From contig OX579636.1 of NCBI GenBank assembly GCA_951230915.1, forward strand, positions 25,665,567 through 25,729,566: DNA of 64,000 bases. The letters are read 5' to 3'. Positions 24,366 to 37,503 of the stretch are shown piece by piece (position 1 is the stretch's first letter; each line of letters opens with the position of its first letter). The position numbers and the translations under genes were made by a program. The DNA comes from Antitrichia curtipendula (lineage: Eukaryota; Streptophyta; Bryopsida; Hypnales; Leucodontaceae). The notes beneath the pieces are model-generated. The model had not been told where the DNA came from. It saw only the letters and a list, made by a program, of their open reading frames with translations, and searched no databases.

Positions 24366-25337
24366 CGACGCTGGAGTCCATACACCAAATAGGTCTTGCC
24401 TTTCTTTTGTGTAGTTGATTCTTTGAAGACCCATTTCTCCTTCCTGGAACGAATCAATGAGTCATGGGCAGTTGTGCTATATTGACTAGGTTCATTTAGT
24501 TTATCCGGGAATCATTGGAACTTGTGTAACATCATTCACTCAATTATGTACAGGACAATCCATTTACTGGTGTTGTATATACATCAAGTCTAGATACGAA
24601 AGGACTCTGCTTCTTTCTTATCCTATTGATCATGATGTATGAAAGTTTGTGACCCTATTTAATTTAGAGCCTTTTTACAATGCTACAAATGTGTGTTAAA
24701 CTGCCGCGTTCCATTAATATCATTCGCATTAGCATTTAATGGTCTCGTCTGCGAGTTTTCCTTGCAGATGGAAATTTGTGGATATCAATCATCTTTGCGC
24801 AGAAACCCTTTGCCCCCTTGCCGTTGACCAGTTCATTGTCAATTCCATTTCCCAGTATCCTGTTAAGGCAGATGGTACTTGTCTCTACATGGTACATGTG
24901 CAAACTTTATTGGCATTATACAGTCTGAATGAATCTAACTTCAGGAAATCCTCCGGAGATTGGGGTTGAGGGGGGAAAGGAGGCTCTCTGAGTTTCATTT
25001 GATGTAGACCAGTGTGTACATGTTGGGAGCAAGATGGCAGCTTTGATCTGATTTCAAGCAAAGACGTCAGACAACAAATTTCATTGTAGACATTCAGCAC
25101 GTCTCAACTTCTCTACAGTGCAAGTGTTGCTGTTTGACTATCAGGTTCAGCTCTCTGCCATGGACTGGGACAGGGACGCTCTCAGGGATATTCTCATTTG
25201 ATGTGCTTCTGTATTGGTAGAAATGATCGAAGGATTGTAAGAAATGACCTGAGGGTATCTTTATTCTAAGATTGAAGTCAATTCGTGAGTGCTGTCATCC
25301 TTCATAAACTAAGCAGTTCTGTGAATTACAGGTAGCT
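24366..25337. other. Intergenic, Dof-like 3' UTR and AKR leader
   Basis: No gene is recognised. The first few hundred bases should be the 3' UTR of the Dof-like gene. The last bases before 25338 read as a splice acceptor (gaattacag then gtagct and ATG), suggesting that the AKR leader contains an intron ending near 25331. Confidence 0.6.
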
Positions 25338-27307
25338 ATGGCGGTCACGAAGTCGAGTGTACCGAGAGTGAAGCTGGGGTCACAGGGAATGGAGGTCTCG
25401 CAACAAGGGCTTGGATGCATGGGTGTGACAGCATTCTATGGCAACCCCACACCAGAAGAAGAAGGCATCAAGCTTATCCACCACGCTGTCTCGTCTGGAG
25501 TCACCTTTTTTGACACCTCGGAAGCCTATGGACCTCATACAAACGAGATTTTCGTGGGCAAGGTGTGTTTTGGGGTACTTCTTTTTGATGGAGGAAAATT
25601 CTTCCACTGGAGATTGGACAGAAATATATTTAAGCGCATTTGTTGATTTCCGAAGTTGTGATTTTGTGAAATTCTGTTCAGAAATTATTCCTTTCATTGA
25701 TCTGTTAGACTATCAAGGGACTGGACCGGAGCAAAATACAGATCGCTTCAAAATTTGGAGTAAGCGTGGGAGAAACACGGGCTACAGTCAAGTATTCGGT
25801 CCAAGGCACACCCGCGTATGTACGCATAGCTTGCGAGGCGAGTCTGAAGAGATTGGGTGTGGATTACATTGATCTCTATTACCAGTATCGTATTGACGCC
25901 AATACGCCTATTGAAGACACGGTATGTCCTTTTCCATCCAACACCTGAATTCTGATGTCTGGGATATAATTGAAATGATTTAAATTCAATGTCACAGCAC
26001 AAGCAAGGAGAGTCATCAAAAGAAATGAGCAGCTCTCTGCCGTGAGATGTGATATTCCAATGCATTTTCTTCTAAAGAATCTTCTTTGTCAAGGCATTAC
26101 TGAATCCTAGCAAGAGATCATGTGCTTTGTTCGTTTTAATCCAGCCATACACTCGTGATTATCTCCTCTGTTTTAGATTCAGTGCAATTTTGAACTTTTA
26201 TTATATTTCCCTGTTTTTTAAATTCGTCTGTAGGTGGGGGCGATGAAGGAGTTTGTGGAGGCTGGCAAAGTGAAGTATTTGGGCCTTTCAGAAGCCAGTG
26301 CATCAGATATAAGGCGGGCTCATGCAGTCCATCCCATCACCGCCGTTCAGCTTGAGTGGTCACTTTGGGTTCAAGATGTTGAAGATGAGATTGTTCCAAC
26401 GTGCAGGCTTGGGATTTCCTCTTGCTCTTCAGAAGAGGGTTCCTATGCTCGTTGCTTCTGAGTAGTAGCAACTTAACAAGCTATTGTGTCTGAAGTCGAT
26501 TGGCACCCTCTTTTCTACCGACTCAGTGAGCTTAAGTATTACAGACGTGGCATAGTCCCAAAATTTTGTGTTTGGATCTGAATGCAGAGAGCTCGGCATT
26601 GGGATTGTCTCCTATTGCCCCCTCGGTCGAGGCTTCTTGTGTGGCACCTTCAACGGACTTTCGTATTGTAATCTCTCCATTTGCTACCTACTTTTCTCGT
26701 GTCTCTTAAGTCTACGTGGCTTCGTATATACTTTCTCTGGCCATATATAGTTTCCCAGCATAATTCTGCTGATCACTCTCCGAAAAGCTCCTTTTAACTC
26801 TTAAGCTCCCCCGAAGTGAATTTTCTGGACCATGGACCGAATGAACAATATCTCTTGGAACATACTTCAAGTATGTGAAGTCAAGAGAGTACGTGTTTTG
26901 CAGTTCAAAAAGCGTGTCTTCAAAGATGGCTAGTTTGTTCAGTTATGTTAAGTGTTGGTGTCATGGGACGCAGAAAAATGCTCCACGATTGGTAGGAGAG
27001 AATTTGAAAAACAACGAGAAGCTGCTGGAGCGGGTGAGGCAGATTGCAGAGAGGAAGGGATGTACTATGAACCAGCTTGCGCTTGCTTGGGTACAACATC
27101 AGGGTGCTGGTGTTGTTCCTATTCCTGGCACCACCAAAATTTGTCAACCTGGACTCAAACATTGCTTCATTTGGAGTCCAGCTCTCAAGTGAAGAGCTCG
27201 AGGATATTGCAAACGCCTTTCCCCCAAGCCAAGCTGCTGGCGACCGAACTCTTCACATGAGTATCACATACCAACGCGTTTCCACACCACCGAAGATCAA
27301 GGCGTGA
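25338..27307 (+). pseudogene. Aldo/keto reductase (AKR13/auxin-induced-like), probably decayed
   Basis: The family reduces carbonyls with NADPH. Exons that join well: 25338-25562, 25709-25921, 26234-26406; then 26588 to about 26667 and a last exon from between about 26904 and 26974 to 27307. Visible: [11 protein letters not shown], the active-site D59 and Y64 in [10 protein letters not shown]90 in [51 protein letters not shown] and AWVQHQGAGVVPIPGTTK. Against function: the catalytic His of the QHR motif is Tyr135 (TAT at 25886). Exon 3 ends at a GC rather than GT donor (26407). I found no in-phase junction between exons 4 and 5. An extra base in the AAAA run at 27136-27139 shifts the frame between GTTK and NLDSNIASFGVQLS. 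Sequence error could explain the frameshift alone; the sum of defects favours a pseudogene. Confidence 0.75.
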
Positions 27308-28501
27308 GAAAACGTGTTAATACCATCTTTGCTCGTCACTGTTGTCAAAGTGATCAGGTTCACGCAACTAGTTATGGTAATGTTTATGATCTTCTCTGAA
27401 GACTAGCCTCATGCTCTTTGTGTGATGAACAGCTTATCTGCTCTTGTTGTTAATTTTCAATAGTTGAAGTATTCTTCACATCCAACCAGCAGCTGATTGC
27501 TGCAAACGTCGGATATCCACTTTTTTTAGTGGTGCCGTGGATTCATAAGAACATGTAGGGGAGCTTTAGGTCTTATGCAAGATGTATCCCAGATATACTT
27601 TGCTATCAGAGTTGACCCACCTAAGACTTCTACCATTCTATTGTAGTGAAGATTATTTTGGTTATACACTAGTATGTGGTCTAATGTAAAGCAATGACCG
27701 CCTGAGTACATGAATGTGCAGGCCCTAAGCTTATCCATTGATTAGCTTCACCAATGTGAGACTGCTGAAGCAATTATCCGCTACCAGAATCACGAGATTG
27801 GGTAAGCCCAAGATCAACTGCCTTATACCAGAAGGATCGCAAGCTTAGAGTAGAGTAGCTTATTTGCCACAAGAGACTGAAGAAATTGTTCAGTAGCACT
27901 TTGCTCTCAAGTTTTGGCCTACACAAATTTCAATTACATGTAGCTTATGCTCCAACTTACGTTTATATCATTCATGTAAATGAAAGTATATTTGGTAAGG
28001 GTCACTCAATATACATTATTTAGTGCAATTTCCGGGAGTCTTTTCCATACGATTTCTTTCGTCAGGCACGCATGCTGTACTTTCAGATTTGACGTTACTC
28101 AATATCACCTCAACGAGGAATATTGGATTGTGTTCAATCATCCTGAATCAAAGATATCATAACTTGTAAGGACATGATTATGAAACACAATCACGTTCTC
28201 AATGACAGACACTCAGAAATGAAATGCATTGGCTGTCATCAACCAATCCCGGAAACTTCGTGACATTTGAAAGGCACTCCAGTCAACCTCGATTATGTAT
28301 GAATGCCAATCATTTGCATGGAGGAATTGACACTTAGTGTTGCTAGTGTGTCATATTTGCTAATAATTGAGGTAGAACAACAACCCAATGCCATCAACCA
28401 CCCAATTCCAACAACATCTACTAGACTTTCGTGTTTGCGTCCATCACCTACCCATTACCACAATCTTAGCAACCCTTCAGCATCATGACACAATGCACTT
28501 G

Positions 28502-28681
28502 GGGAGGAGACACACCATCGTGTGGTTGAGTTGATGGGTCTACCCATGCTCTTCCAAATTTAGTCCCAACAAACTTTGAAAAATCACAGAAAAGGAAACA
28601 CACCATTGTGTGGTTTAGATGATGGGTCTACCCATGCTCAACCAAATTTAGTCCCAACAAACTTTGAAAAATCACAGAAAA
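28502..28681 (+). repeat. Tandem duplication of about 95 bp
   Basis: Two adjacent copies share gatgggtctacccatgctc and aatttagtcccaacaaactt, each beginning with acacaccat and ending in aaaaatcacagaaaa. They differ at a few positions. Not coding as far as I can see. Confidence 0.85.
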
Positions 28682-29489
28682 TTCATTTCTCATTAGAATG
28701 TCTTGATTCTACCTGTCAATGGCTTCTCTCAAACTTCTCAATCTCTGAAAACTCATAAGAGTTGACAAAGAGCTGCTCCCAAGTACCTAGGTGGCAAATT
28801 TGCTTGGTAATAGGCATGTTTACCTTATGGCATGTACCCGGCGTGCACACTGACTTGATGCACGACTACGTGGAATGTAGCACTCAAGCATCCATATAAT
28901 AGGAAGATTTTTTTTTTCAGTAAGTTCACTTATTGGGTGATATCTGTAAGCTGTCCAGCTGCATGAGGAAAACAGCCTATGTACTCAAACATTTGCAGGC
29001 CACAAGGGACAATCAGTACTGCAGACAGAATCCTCATATTGGCCTTCTGTAATTGTGACTTTTTGGCAGAAAGTCATTACATTTAGCAGACATACAGAAT
29101 GAGCCCTTTTAACTTACATACCCTACATCATAAATTATATAACAGGAAGGGTCATTACAAACTTACTTGTCAAGTACATGTTGGAAAATGACTCTACGTC
29201 CCAAGATTGGACATGGAACTTACTTGCGCAAGGAAGTTGTACTCTTAAGTTCTATTGTACTCTAAATTTAACTCTAAGTTCCGTAAAACTCACTTCTACA
29301 ACAAGTTTATGTTCACAGCATTCAATTTACAAAAAATAGAGCACATATCTCCAATTCCAAATTGCCACCACATGCTCAAAAATGATCCAAATCAAAATCC
29401 GCAAAGTGTGTTAGAAAGATAATCAATTCTACTTTACTGATGTATTAAGCATTTACAGAAAAATTATTATACTGATGTATAAATATTTA

Positions 29490-30190
29490 ATTTTTCGACA
29501 AACTATTTACCATCTAGTGCTACCACCATTAGCTTTGATTATGGCCTTCATACAATAAGCCATGCTAGCAAAGAGAACTTCAATCATTTCTTAGAGATAC
29601 TTTTTCCATGCTCTTTGAATGGTTCTGACTAATCTTTCTTTGTTGTGTAGCAGCACCTCATTTTGAATGATGTCTTTCACAATCTTCTATAGGTTTTCAA
29701 TGGAGTTTAAGTCAAGAGAGTTTATAATCGAGCCATGAAAGCTTTCTCATCCCATGTGCTTGCCTCCAATCACTTGATTTTTTGCTATAGTACAATGCAT
29801 TGGAGCGCCATCTTCTAAGAGTATAAGTGTCTTGGGGTGATTGTGGAGAAACTAGAAGTCACCTGATCGACTTTCACAAACTCTACATCAACAAGTTCCT
29901 ATCTCTCTGTCTATTGAGTGACATTACAATAAGAGGACACTTATCAAAACCAAAGAACACACACCATACCATCATTAATGAACAACCAAACTTAAAAGAC
30001 AATGCTAAACAATCCAAAGAAAAACATTCATGTGAATTTTGCCATACATACCTTCATTTGCCTTGATCTTTTTGGGTTTCAAGTGAAGATTTGTTTGTCC
30101 ATATCACATTCTTCTAGTCAAATGTCATTCAGTGTTGGTATTCATAGCTCTAAAGCACACCTTACACCAGCATTGAAGTCACTTGTTACA
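29490..30190 (-). mobile_element. Tc1/mariner-type transposase remnant
   Basis: Translating the minus strand in broken frames gives family-typical pieces in the right order: NPKRSRQMKVC, then GMVCVLWF, then LLEDGAPMHCTIAKNQ, then SLDLNSIENL followed by a stop where W is expected, then KIVKDIIQNEVLLHNKERLV, RAWKKYL, and FASMAYCMKAIIKANGGSTR at the C terminus. These match the Tc1/mariner DD-D/E core (usual forms QDNAP-H and SPDLNPIENLW) and its usual C-terminal end. There are several stops and frameshifts, so it is inactive. Terminal repeats were not identified. Confidence 0.75.
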
Positions 30191-30204
30191 TTCAAGAACA
30201 CTTC

Positions 30205-30345
30205 ACTACAAAAAAACAAGTGTCCACCATGACTGTAACACAACAATTACTACAAAATGACTATTTTGCAGTTATTGTAGACATAAAATGACTACTACAG
30301 TCATTGTGGACAAGTCATTTATACCCTCATTTTTTTTGTAGTACT
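30205..30345. mobile_element. Small MITE-like element with CACTACAAAA ends
   Basis: The left end reads cactacaaaaaaacaagtg and the right end reads tttttttttgtagt inverted. The complementary parts continue imperfectly (gtccaccatgactgtaac against tgtccacaatgactgtag), so the element of about 140 bp folds back on itself. The CACTA-like start suggests, but does not prove, a CACTA-family derivative. It lies directly beside the Tc1/mariner remnant. Confidence 0.55.
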
Positions 30346-32095
30346 TACAATCTCACACAATTTGTTTTTGTTTTACTCTAAAAGTGCACCTACTCACCAA
30401 AATACACTGATAATGTATCTACAAGCTACCAATTGCTTGGCCCAAGCATGTTTTTCATTGAGAGGTTGTTGGAACTCCATATATGAAACTATGATTGACA
30501 AAAAAATTGAATTGTGTTTGTGCAAGGATCATTGATGTTGCCTTCACAATACAGGAGCTAAAAACACGACTTGAACAACAATCAAAGCAATTCAATCTTT
30601 CCTAGACAGGTGTCTTGAATAAGCGTCTAAATGACACCTAGCATGTAGTTAACTAGTTCTTCAATATACAAGTAGTAGTTTTATGAAGTATAGATATTTG
30701 AAGTGGAAGATATGATCAATCAAAGTTGCACTTCATTTCGAGTGGTACTCAAAGTTTGAAATTTTAAACGTAAACTTTCTTGGGGTACTATACAAGGAAA
30801 TGAATTCAAATTAATTCTCCGACTAATTGTTTTATATCTCATTTTTCTACTATTGATAGAACAAAGTTTATTTCCAAAATAGTCTAATGACTTCAAGGTA
30901 AACAAGATACTCCCTTCTTTTCCAAATAGACATTAAACAAAAATGAATTTTCTAAAATAATTAGCTAGTATGTTAGGCATTTAATTGAATTAATTTAATA
31001 CTTTGGTCTGAGAGACCAGAAAAAGGTTGATATTGATGAAAATAATCCAATTTGGAGGGTTTGAGGATCCTTTTTTGACAAAGTGTTGAAACAATAGATT
31101 AAAAGTTGAGTAATGTAGTGGTGTGTGACCAAAAAAATTGGAAAAAGAATTTAGGTTGTTGGAAAATTTGGTTACAAGTCAAGATAGCATACATATAGTA
31201 TAATCCCTTCAAAAGAAAGATTAGATAATATAAAAGATGTAGGGGTCTACAGATGTAGGAGCCTACAAAGTTAGGGGAATAGAAGTCCCATTAGAGCCCA
31301 TTGCAAACGACTTGTATCTATAACTACTGTAGCAACATGATCAAAGGCTTCACCTTGAAGCTCATGCCAATGCATATTGTACATCCTTGAAGAGGAAGGA
31401 GGAGACTCAACAACTCCACTTGTTGTGTGAACAAGTTTTTGGAGTGGTATCGCTTCCTTATTGAAGCCCACGCATATATTCTTTAGCTATTTAAGGCAAT
31501 ATGAAGATTCTTAGGGTGTTATCAATTTATCCTACAGGGTTTAGAAGGGGTTTTACGAAAGTAGTTGCTAAGTGGCAAAGGAAGCTTGGTGAACACAAAC
31601 AAATCCACCACATTCTAAAAGACAATCTTATGATTCACTTTAGTGAGCAAAAGTCACAATGTAGGGATGTAATAACTACAAATGAAGTGGATAGTTTATG
31701 GTAGGGGAAGATAATGTGCATCAATTTGTAAATAAGGGAGCAAGTGGTTTGGTGGATTCATCAATTGTACCCTTTTGAATTTGCTTGAATTTTGCAAGCT
31801 TGCAAAAAGAAACATTGTCAAATTTGTCTACCATGCTATGGTGAGACTTAAAGGTGTGAATTCTAATCAACGTGTTTCTACAAGATGGCCAAATTTGCCT
31901 CCAGGTGATTGGCACTTTAGAGCAATTGCCGCTATATTACAAAATTGGGCATTGCAGCAAGGGCTTGTGGGATGAAAAATTAAATTGCTTATGGGCCTCT
32001 TTCAATGTCAATATTTGTTGCTTGTGCCATTCATTCCTAGAATTCATTGCCTGGGCAATGAAACTACTATTGAAAGGCAACAAATGCCACATTTA

Positions 32096-32262
32096 TGTAC
32101 TTCTGGACTTTTAAGTGAATTATGGACAAAACAATCAAAGATCTCCAAATGTTTGTATAGATCTTTAGATGTTTTGCATAGATCTCTTGATGTTTTGCAT
32201 TATCTATAAATGATCATTTTTTTTCTATTATTAATTATGGACCCTTTGAAAGTCCAGAAGTA
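32096..32262. repeat. Inverted repeat, 15-17 bp arms
   Basis: gtacttctggactttt at about 32097 is matched inverted by gaaagtccagaagta near 32248. The loop is about 130 bp and contains two near-direct copies of agatct-t-gatgttttgcat. Confidence 0.6.
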
Positions 32263-33801
32263 GTTAAATGCAATATACAACTATGATATTTGTTTCAAAA
32301 TTTGTACAATTCTTTTTTGGATTGGACATACAAAAAATCCAAAGATGCTTCAGATGGGATCCTAGATGCCATCAACCTCTCATTGCACAAAGACATCTAT
32401 CTTTGAATAAACCTCTCTAGGAAGTGTATGAATGCAAAAAAAAGATTCATACATGTGGTAGTGGTGGCAATATCCCTAGGTTTGAAACAATTAGTGTTTT
32501 AGGGCATATCTAATTTTGCTACTAACAACAAATAAGTTCAATTAATTCAAGCTTCAGAGGGTATGAGTGTAACATCAACAAAGCTCTTGACAACCAGAGC
32601 TACATCAATCAACAGTATTGAAATAGTATGTATAATAATTATTTGGCAAGATATGAAATGAATTGTAGTGCCCCTTTTGTTGGATGCAAGAGTGGATTTG
32701 TATCTGCGACAAATGCATCTTCTAAACTTCTGGCTAAACAATCCATCTTTAGACAATCCATCTAAGCCAAAATGAAGCAACAACAAACTTGGAAAAGAAA
32801 AAGACAAAAGAGTGCCTTTTGGTTAGTGGCAAAGAGAAACATCTACATTGTCTTCCATACTAAGGGCAATTCCTTCAAAGCAAGTGCTTAAGGGAGGGGG
32901 GGGGAGGCTCTCATGAACAAAAAAGGACTAAGGCAATCATCATCTAATGATACCAAAAGTGTCTTTTAAGATGACCATTTTAAATACATTAGTGTTCATT
33001 CTTTCTAGGATTTAGGATAGGCAGACACCCATAGCTTATGGTAATGCAAAGCATGCTTCAGTTGCATCAAATTTTTCCCTCGCTAAACTTCATCCATGGC
33101 AGTGTAGAGTAGATTGGAGAATTGCACTATTATAATCGGTTCTACAAAGCACTTTTGTCCATGGACCCAAAAATTTGTCTAGTACTACTATGGCGAGAGA
33201 AACAACATCAATGGCAATGGTGTGCCTAAAAGATTGATAGTAGCTAGGATTACAAAAAGCCTTAGTTTTAGGTAAATGGCAGCAATGGGGATTTGGAATG
33301 CACATTATTGAAGTCTTCTACAATGACTTTTGCAACAAATAATTGTAGCCAATTAACTTTATAAGTGAAATATTGTTTTTACTTATTAAAATCTCCTTGC
33401 ATAATATGAATTGGAACTGTGAGAATGTAAAGGTGTCGTGTAGTAGTGTAATTGGCATTGTCTTGAGGGCCTTATTGGAGGCAAATGATGTGCCATCCCT
33501 TAAATGTGATTTCAAAGCATTATATGGGAACAAATTTGTGATTGAAGAGAAGTGCATGCAATTGTCAAAATAATAGCGTAGCTAAGATTCAAATATTTGA
33601 GCTTGGGAAGAATTCATACAAAACTAGACCTATGTTGCACCAAACATATTTGGAAGTCTATAGCAGTTATGAATTTGAATCAATGAAGTTGTGGACATCT
33701 AAGTGAAAGGATCTTCTCAATTTGGGAGATGGACTCAATGATGAAGACAATGGATTGGAAGGTGGTAGTGTCATAAGGAAGCAACACCTTGAGAATGATC
33801 C

Positions 33802-34135
<334 letters not shown>

Positions 34136-34525
34136 CTTTATGTTAGGCAAACTCAACTATTATGAAAAACTTAAGGCCTTAAAGCAAAAGATCCAAACTT
34201 CAACAACTTGTATACCAAGACCAATTGACATTGCAAATTGTAGAAAATGAAGTTGTGCTTTGTATTTAAAGGTTCATCATTAAGTCCAATGGATTCTGTG
34301 TCCAATCAGTTTTCATTCTATTAGAATCTTTTTCTGTTGAAGAAATGAGCGTATAAAACGAAAGATGGTTATAGAGAAAAATAATTTTGTTGCATGGGCT
34401 AATCTAAAGATTAGAAAGATAAAGGGCAGTGACAAAAACTTTCCTCTTATTATGTCAATTAGCCAAGTTCATGTAATTCATCTTAAAATCCAATTGCATA
34501 CTCTATACAATTTCTATCTATGTCA

Positions 34526-34773
34526 CATTACAAAAAATATGAGGCCTCCGGAAGGCCGTTAAGCCTGGACCCTGTAGTGATACTACGGAGTTCTTTTTCA
34601 AAAAAAAAATTCAGAAACTGAAATTCTGACGTGGTCGAAGTTCCACGCCAGCGCTGACGTCAGCGCCACATCAGCGTGACGTTACTTTCCAATTTATTTT
34701 TTCCGTAATATCACCCGCGGGTCCCGAAAATCAGCACTCATGGCCTTGTTGAGGCCTCATATTTTTTGTAATG
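34526..34773 (-). mobile_element. MITE copy B, inverted relative to copy A
   Basis: Begins cattacaaaaaatatgaggc and ends with the inverse ctcatattttttgtaatg. Its left part (gaaggccgttaagcctggac and gtagtgatactacggagt) is the reverse complement of the right part of copy A. Its right part (cacccgcgggtcccgaaaat) is the reverse complement of copy A's left part. 248 bp; its terminal repeats are better matched than those of copy A. Confidence 0.85.
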
Positions 34774-36086
34774 TTAGAATGTAAAAAAGCGATATTGGGT
34801 TCAAGATTAGGAACCTCAATTGAACTTTAGTCCATGTAGTAGGATCACCCAATATAGCCACCTTTTGTCTATGGTAAGGCCTAAAAAGATTTTTTTTTTA
34901 AAAGATGGACATTTGCACTTCAGTCTATCCTACATCCATGAAAAGGAGAGGCCTTGTACAATAGTTTGACCTCCAATGAGTGCTCTTGGGTTCTTTTAAA
35001 CAAATGTTTCATATAGTACCAAAAAAGATGATTCTCACAGTGACCAACCTCACGTTCCAAGGTTAAGGATTATTCACAATTTTATTATATCATTGTCCGA
35101 AGGACTTAAAGTGTACGACCTATTTCTAACAATGTTAAGTGTTTTAGGATATATCAAATTGAATGATGGTGGAGGGAATCATTTTTTCCAATCAGGGAAT
35201 AAAAATAATGAAGATTGCACTATTTTTCATCAAGTTTGGAATTGGTAGAAACTAAAGAAGTGTAGATTACAATCCAACTTGTTCTCGATCTAAAGGCAAA
35301 TCTATTTCCAAGAAGCAAAAACTGAAAATTGATCTTAGCAACATTATTAGGTGTCAATGTATTATTTGTCACACAATAATAAAGGCCCTAGTCAACATCA
35401 TATTCTCCTCATTCATAAAAATAGTTCACCCTATCTTGTGCAAATGGGGCCATGGTTTGATACATGTTGTTTACCTTAGAATAGTAATTTTGTTTCTTTG
35501 CCATGTAATATTAAATAGTTTTGCCTATGCTCATTGTTACTCCAATAAGATATCTAATTTCAACAACACCTAATTTCGACTGCTTTCTAAAATCAATCAC
35601 TACAAATTCTTGCCTAAAATGTACTCCCACTATTCATGAAAGTTCATGATTGATTTTAGAAACATCTATTTTTAGTATTTTGAAAATTTATAATTTATTC
35701 ATATGGTGACCAAAAAGTACTTTTAAAGAAAATCTAAAATCTCCTTTAAACTACTAACAAAACCCCATAAAAAGTTTTTTGATACAATAATGGAAACCAT
35801 GTTTTATTTGTACAGTACAATTTTAGGAACAGTTACCTTACAGCTCATTATCATCCCACAAGTCATGATTTTATGTAATAAGTTACTCTCATAATCAGAG
35901 GCAACCGAGTGGGAATTAGTTGAATCCATCAAAAGGGGGCTTCAGTTTGACAAATGTCCGGCTTTACCACAACTGAGTGGCCTTTATTTCCCTCTCATGT
36001 TGACACCCAATAGAGAAGTTCAACAAAGGAGAACTCTATGAGAAGGCTCATGAGGTGAAAACATCCCAAACCATCAAATTAAGCAA

Positions 36087-36129
36087 TTGCTAATACTACA
36101 CAAAAAAAAAAATTGTGTAGTATTAGCAA
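36087..36129. repeat. Perfect 17-bp inverted repeat (hairpin)
   Basis: Arms ttgctaatactacacaa (36087-36103) and its exact reverse complement (36113-36129) surround a 9-nt A-rich loop. It could be the residue of a MITE, or a transcription terminator-like fold if transcribed. Confidence 0.95.
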
Positions 36130-36196
36130 CTAAAAATCATGAATTTAAAATTATTATTATTATTTTATTTTATTTTGGATGAGATATATAATTTAT

Positions 36197-36504
36197 TATA
36201 ATAGAACTCTTATAAGTGCACTCTCCATAAGTGAATAAACTTTTGTAAAGTAGTCCTAGCTTTCAAAATAAAATAAGTGATAATACTTAACGAAAGTGGG
36301 CCAAGCAATAAGTAGTGGACCTCACCTTGTCAAAAAAATGGGAAAATATTCTTGTTAACAAACTTTGTGGCTTGAAGATGTAGCACGTGTACCATAAGGG
36401 CAACTTCCTATGTAGTGCAGACCCTCTCTAATGCCTTGAACCTCTTTAAAGTAATTTTTGTCAAGCGGTCCGGGACGTGTGTAGTTAGAGGAGTTCTACT
36501 ATAT
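36197..36504. mobile_element. MITE-like element with TAGAACTC ends and TA target
   Basis: Left end tataatagaactcttataa; right end gttagaggagttctactata, which is its inverse with some mismatches. Both are flanked by TA. The TAGAACTC(C)TCTAA end resembles the ends of plant pogo/Lemi1-type MITEs (Tc1/mariner superfamily), recalled from general knowledge. About 305 bp, non-coding. Confidence 0.55.
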
Positions 36505-37303
36505 GAATATTCAAAGTGAAAACTCCCTAGGTCACAAAAATAATCACAATGAAGTATGAAAATAATTTAATTGCACTTGGGAGGATATTTGAAATAGAAG
36601 TCTACTTGTTAGGAATGGGTACGTGAACAACTTTGGGTGTTTTCACCTTAATTCATTCTCTCCAATGCCTAAAACATTACGTTTGAAATATTGTATTTTA
36701 TGTCCATCACATTTGACATGAAATTTTAAAAAAATTAGAAATTTGTGACAAAGACGAAGAACTGTAGTTCCTTTGGGTGTCCATCATGAAATGGATGTCC
36801 GGTGATTAAGCCCCCATACTAAGATCCTTGTCATTGTTGACAACACATTGAGGCCCAAAGTTGAGATGGTGTAGCCTTGGGAGATAGCCTAGACATTGCA
36901 AGATTCTCCAATCCTCGAAGGAAAATTGTGACCACCATATTATGATGTAACTCCTCAAGTCACAATTGCCCCTTCAATGGACAAATGAAAGTTTGAGCAA
37001 GTTCTCATGCTATTAATTTTAAGCATGAATTTTTTAGTTCTTTTCTCAAATAGGAATACAAATGAGCTTTTTGGAAATATATTTTTTATTTCAATCAATG
37101 TTTGGGAGCAAAAGTTATGCTCTACTAAGGCTCAAGATGATCAAATCTGAATAGGGGAGTGATTCTAGTTTTTATTTAATTATGAATCTAATGCATTCAA
37201 TCACTTGGGTAGAAAGGAAAAAATTCCTTCAATTGTTTATGGGCCCAACTAAAAATTGCAACAAAAGTCAAAGACCTAAAGATAGAGAGAAAGAAGTGGT
37301 CAT

Positions 37304-37503
37304 NNNNNNNNNNNNNNNNNNNNNNNNNNNNNNNNNNNNNNNNNNNNNNNNNNNNNNNNNNNNNNNNNNNNNNNNNNNNNNNNNNNNNNNNNNNNNNNNN
37401 NNNNNNNNNNNNNNNNNNNNNNNNNNNNNNNNNNNNNNNNNNNNNNNNNNNNNNNNNNNNNNNNNNNNNNNNNNNNNNNNNNNNNNNNNNNNNNNNNNNN
37501 NNN
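37304..37503. other. Assembly gap, exactly 200 N
   Basis: A run of 200 undetermined bases, a typical fixed-size scaffold gap. Any open frame drawn through it is meaningless. Confidence 1.

Noticed and set aside
23667..24434. 255-codon minus-strand open frame
   Set aside because: Antisense shadow of the three-finger gene, with no domain and no splice context.
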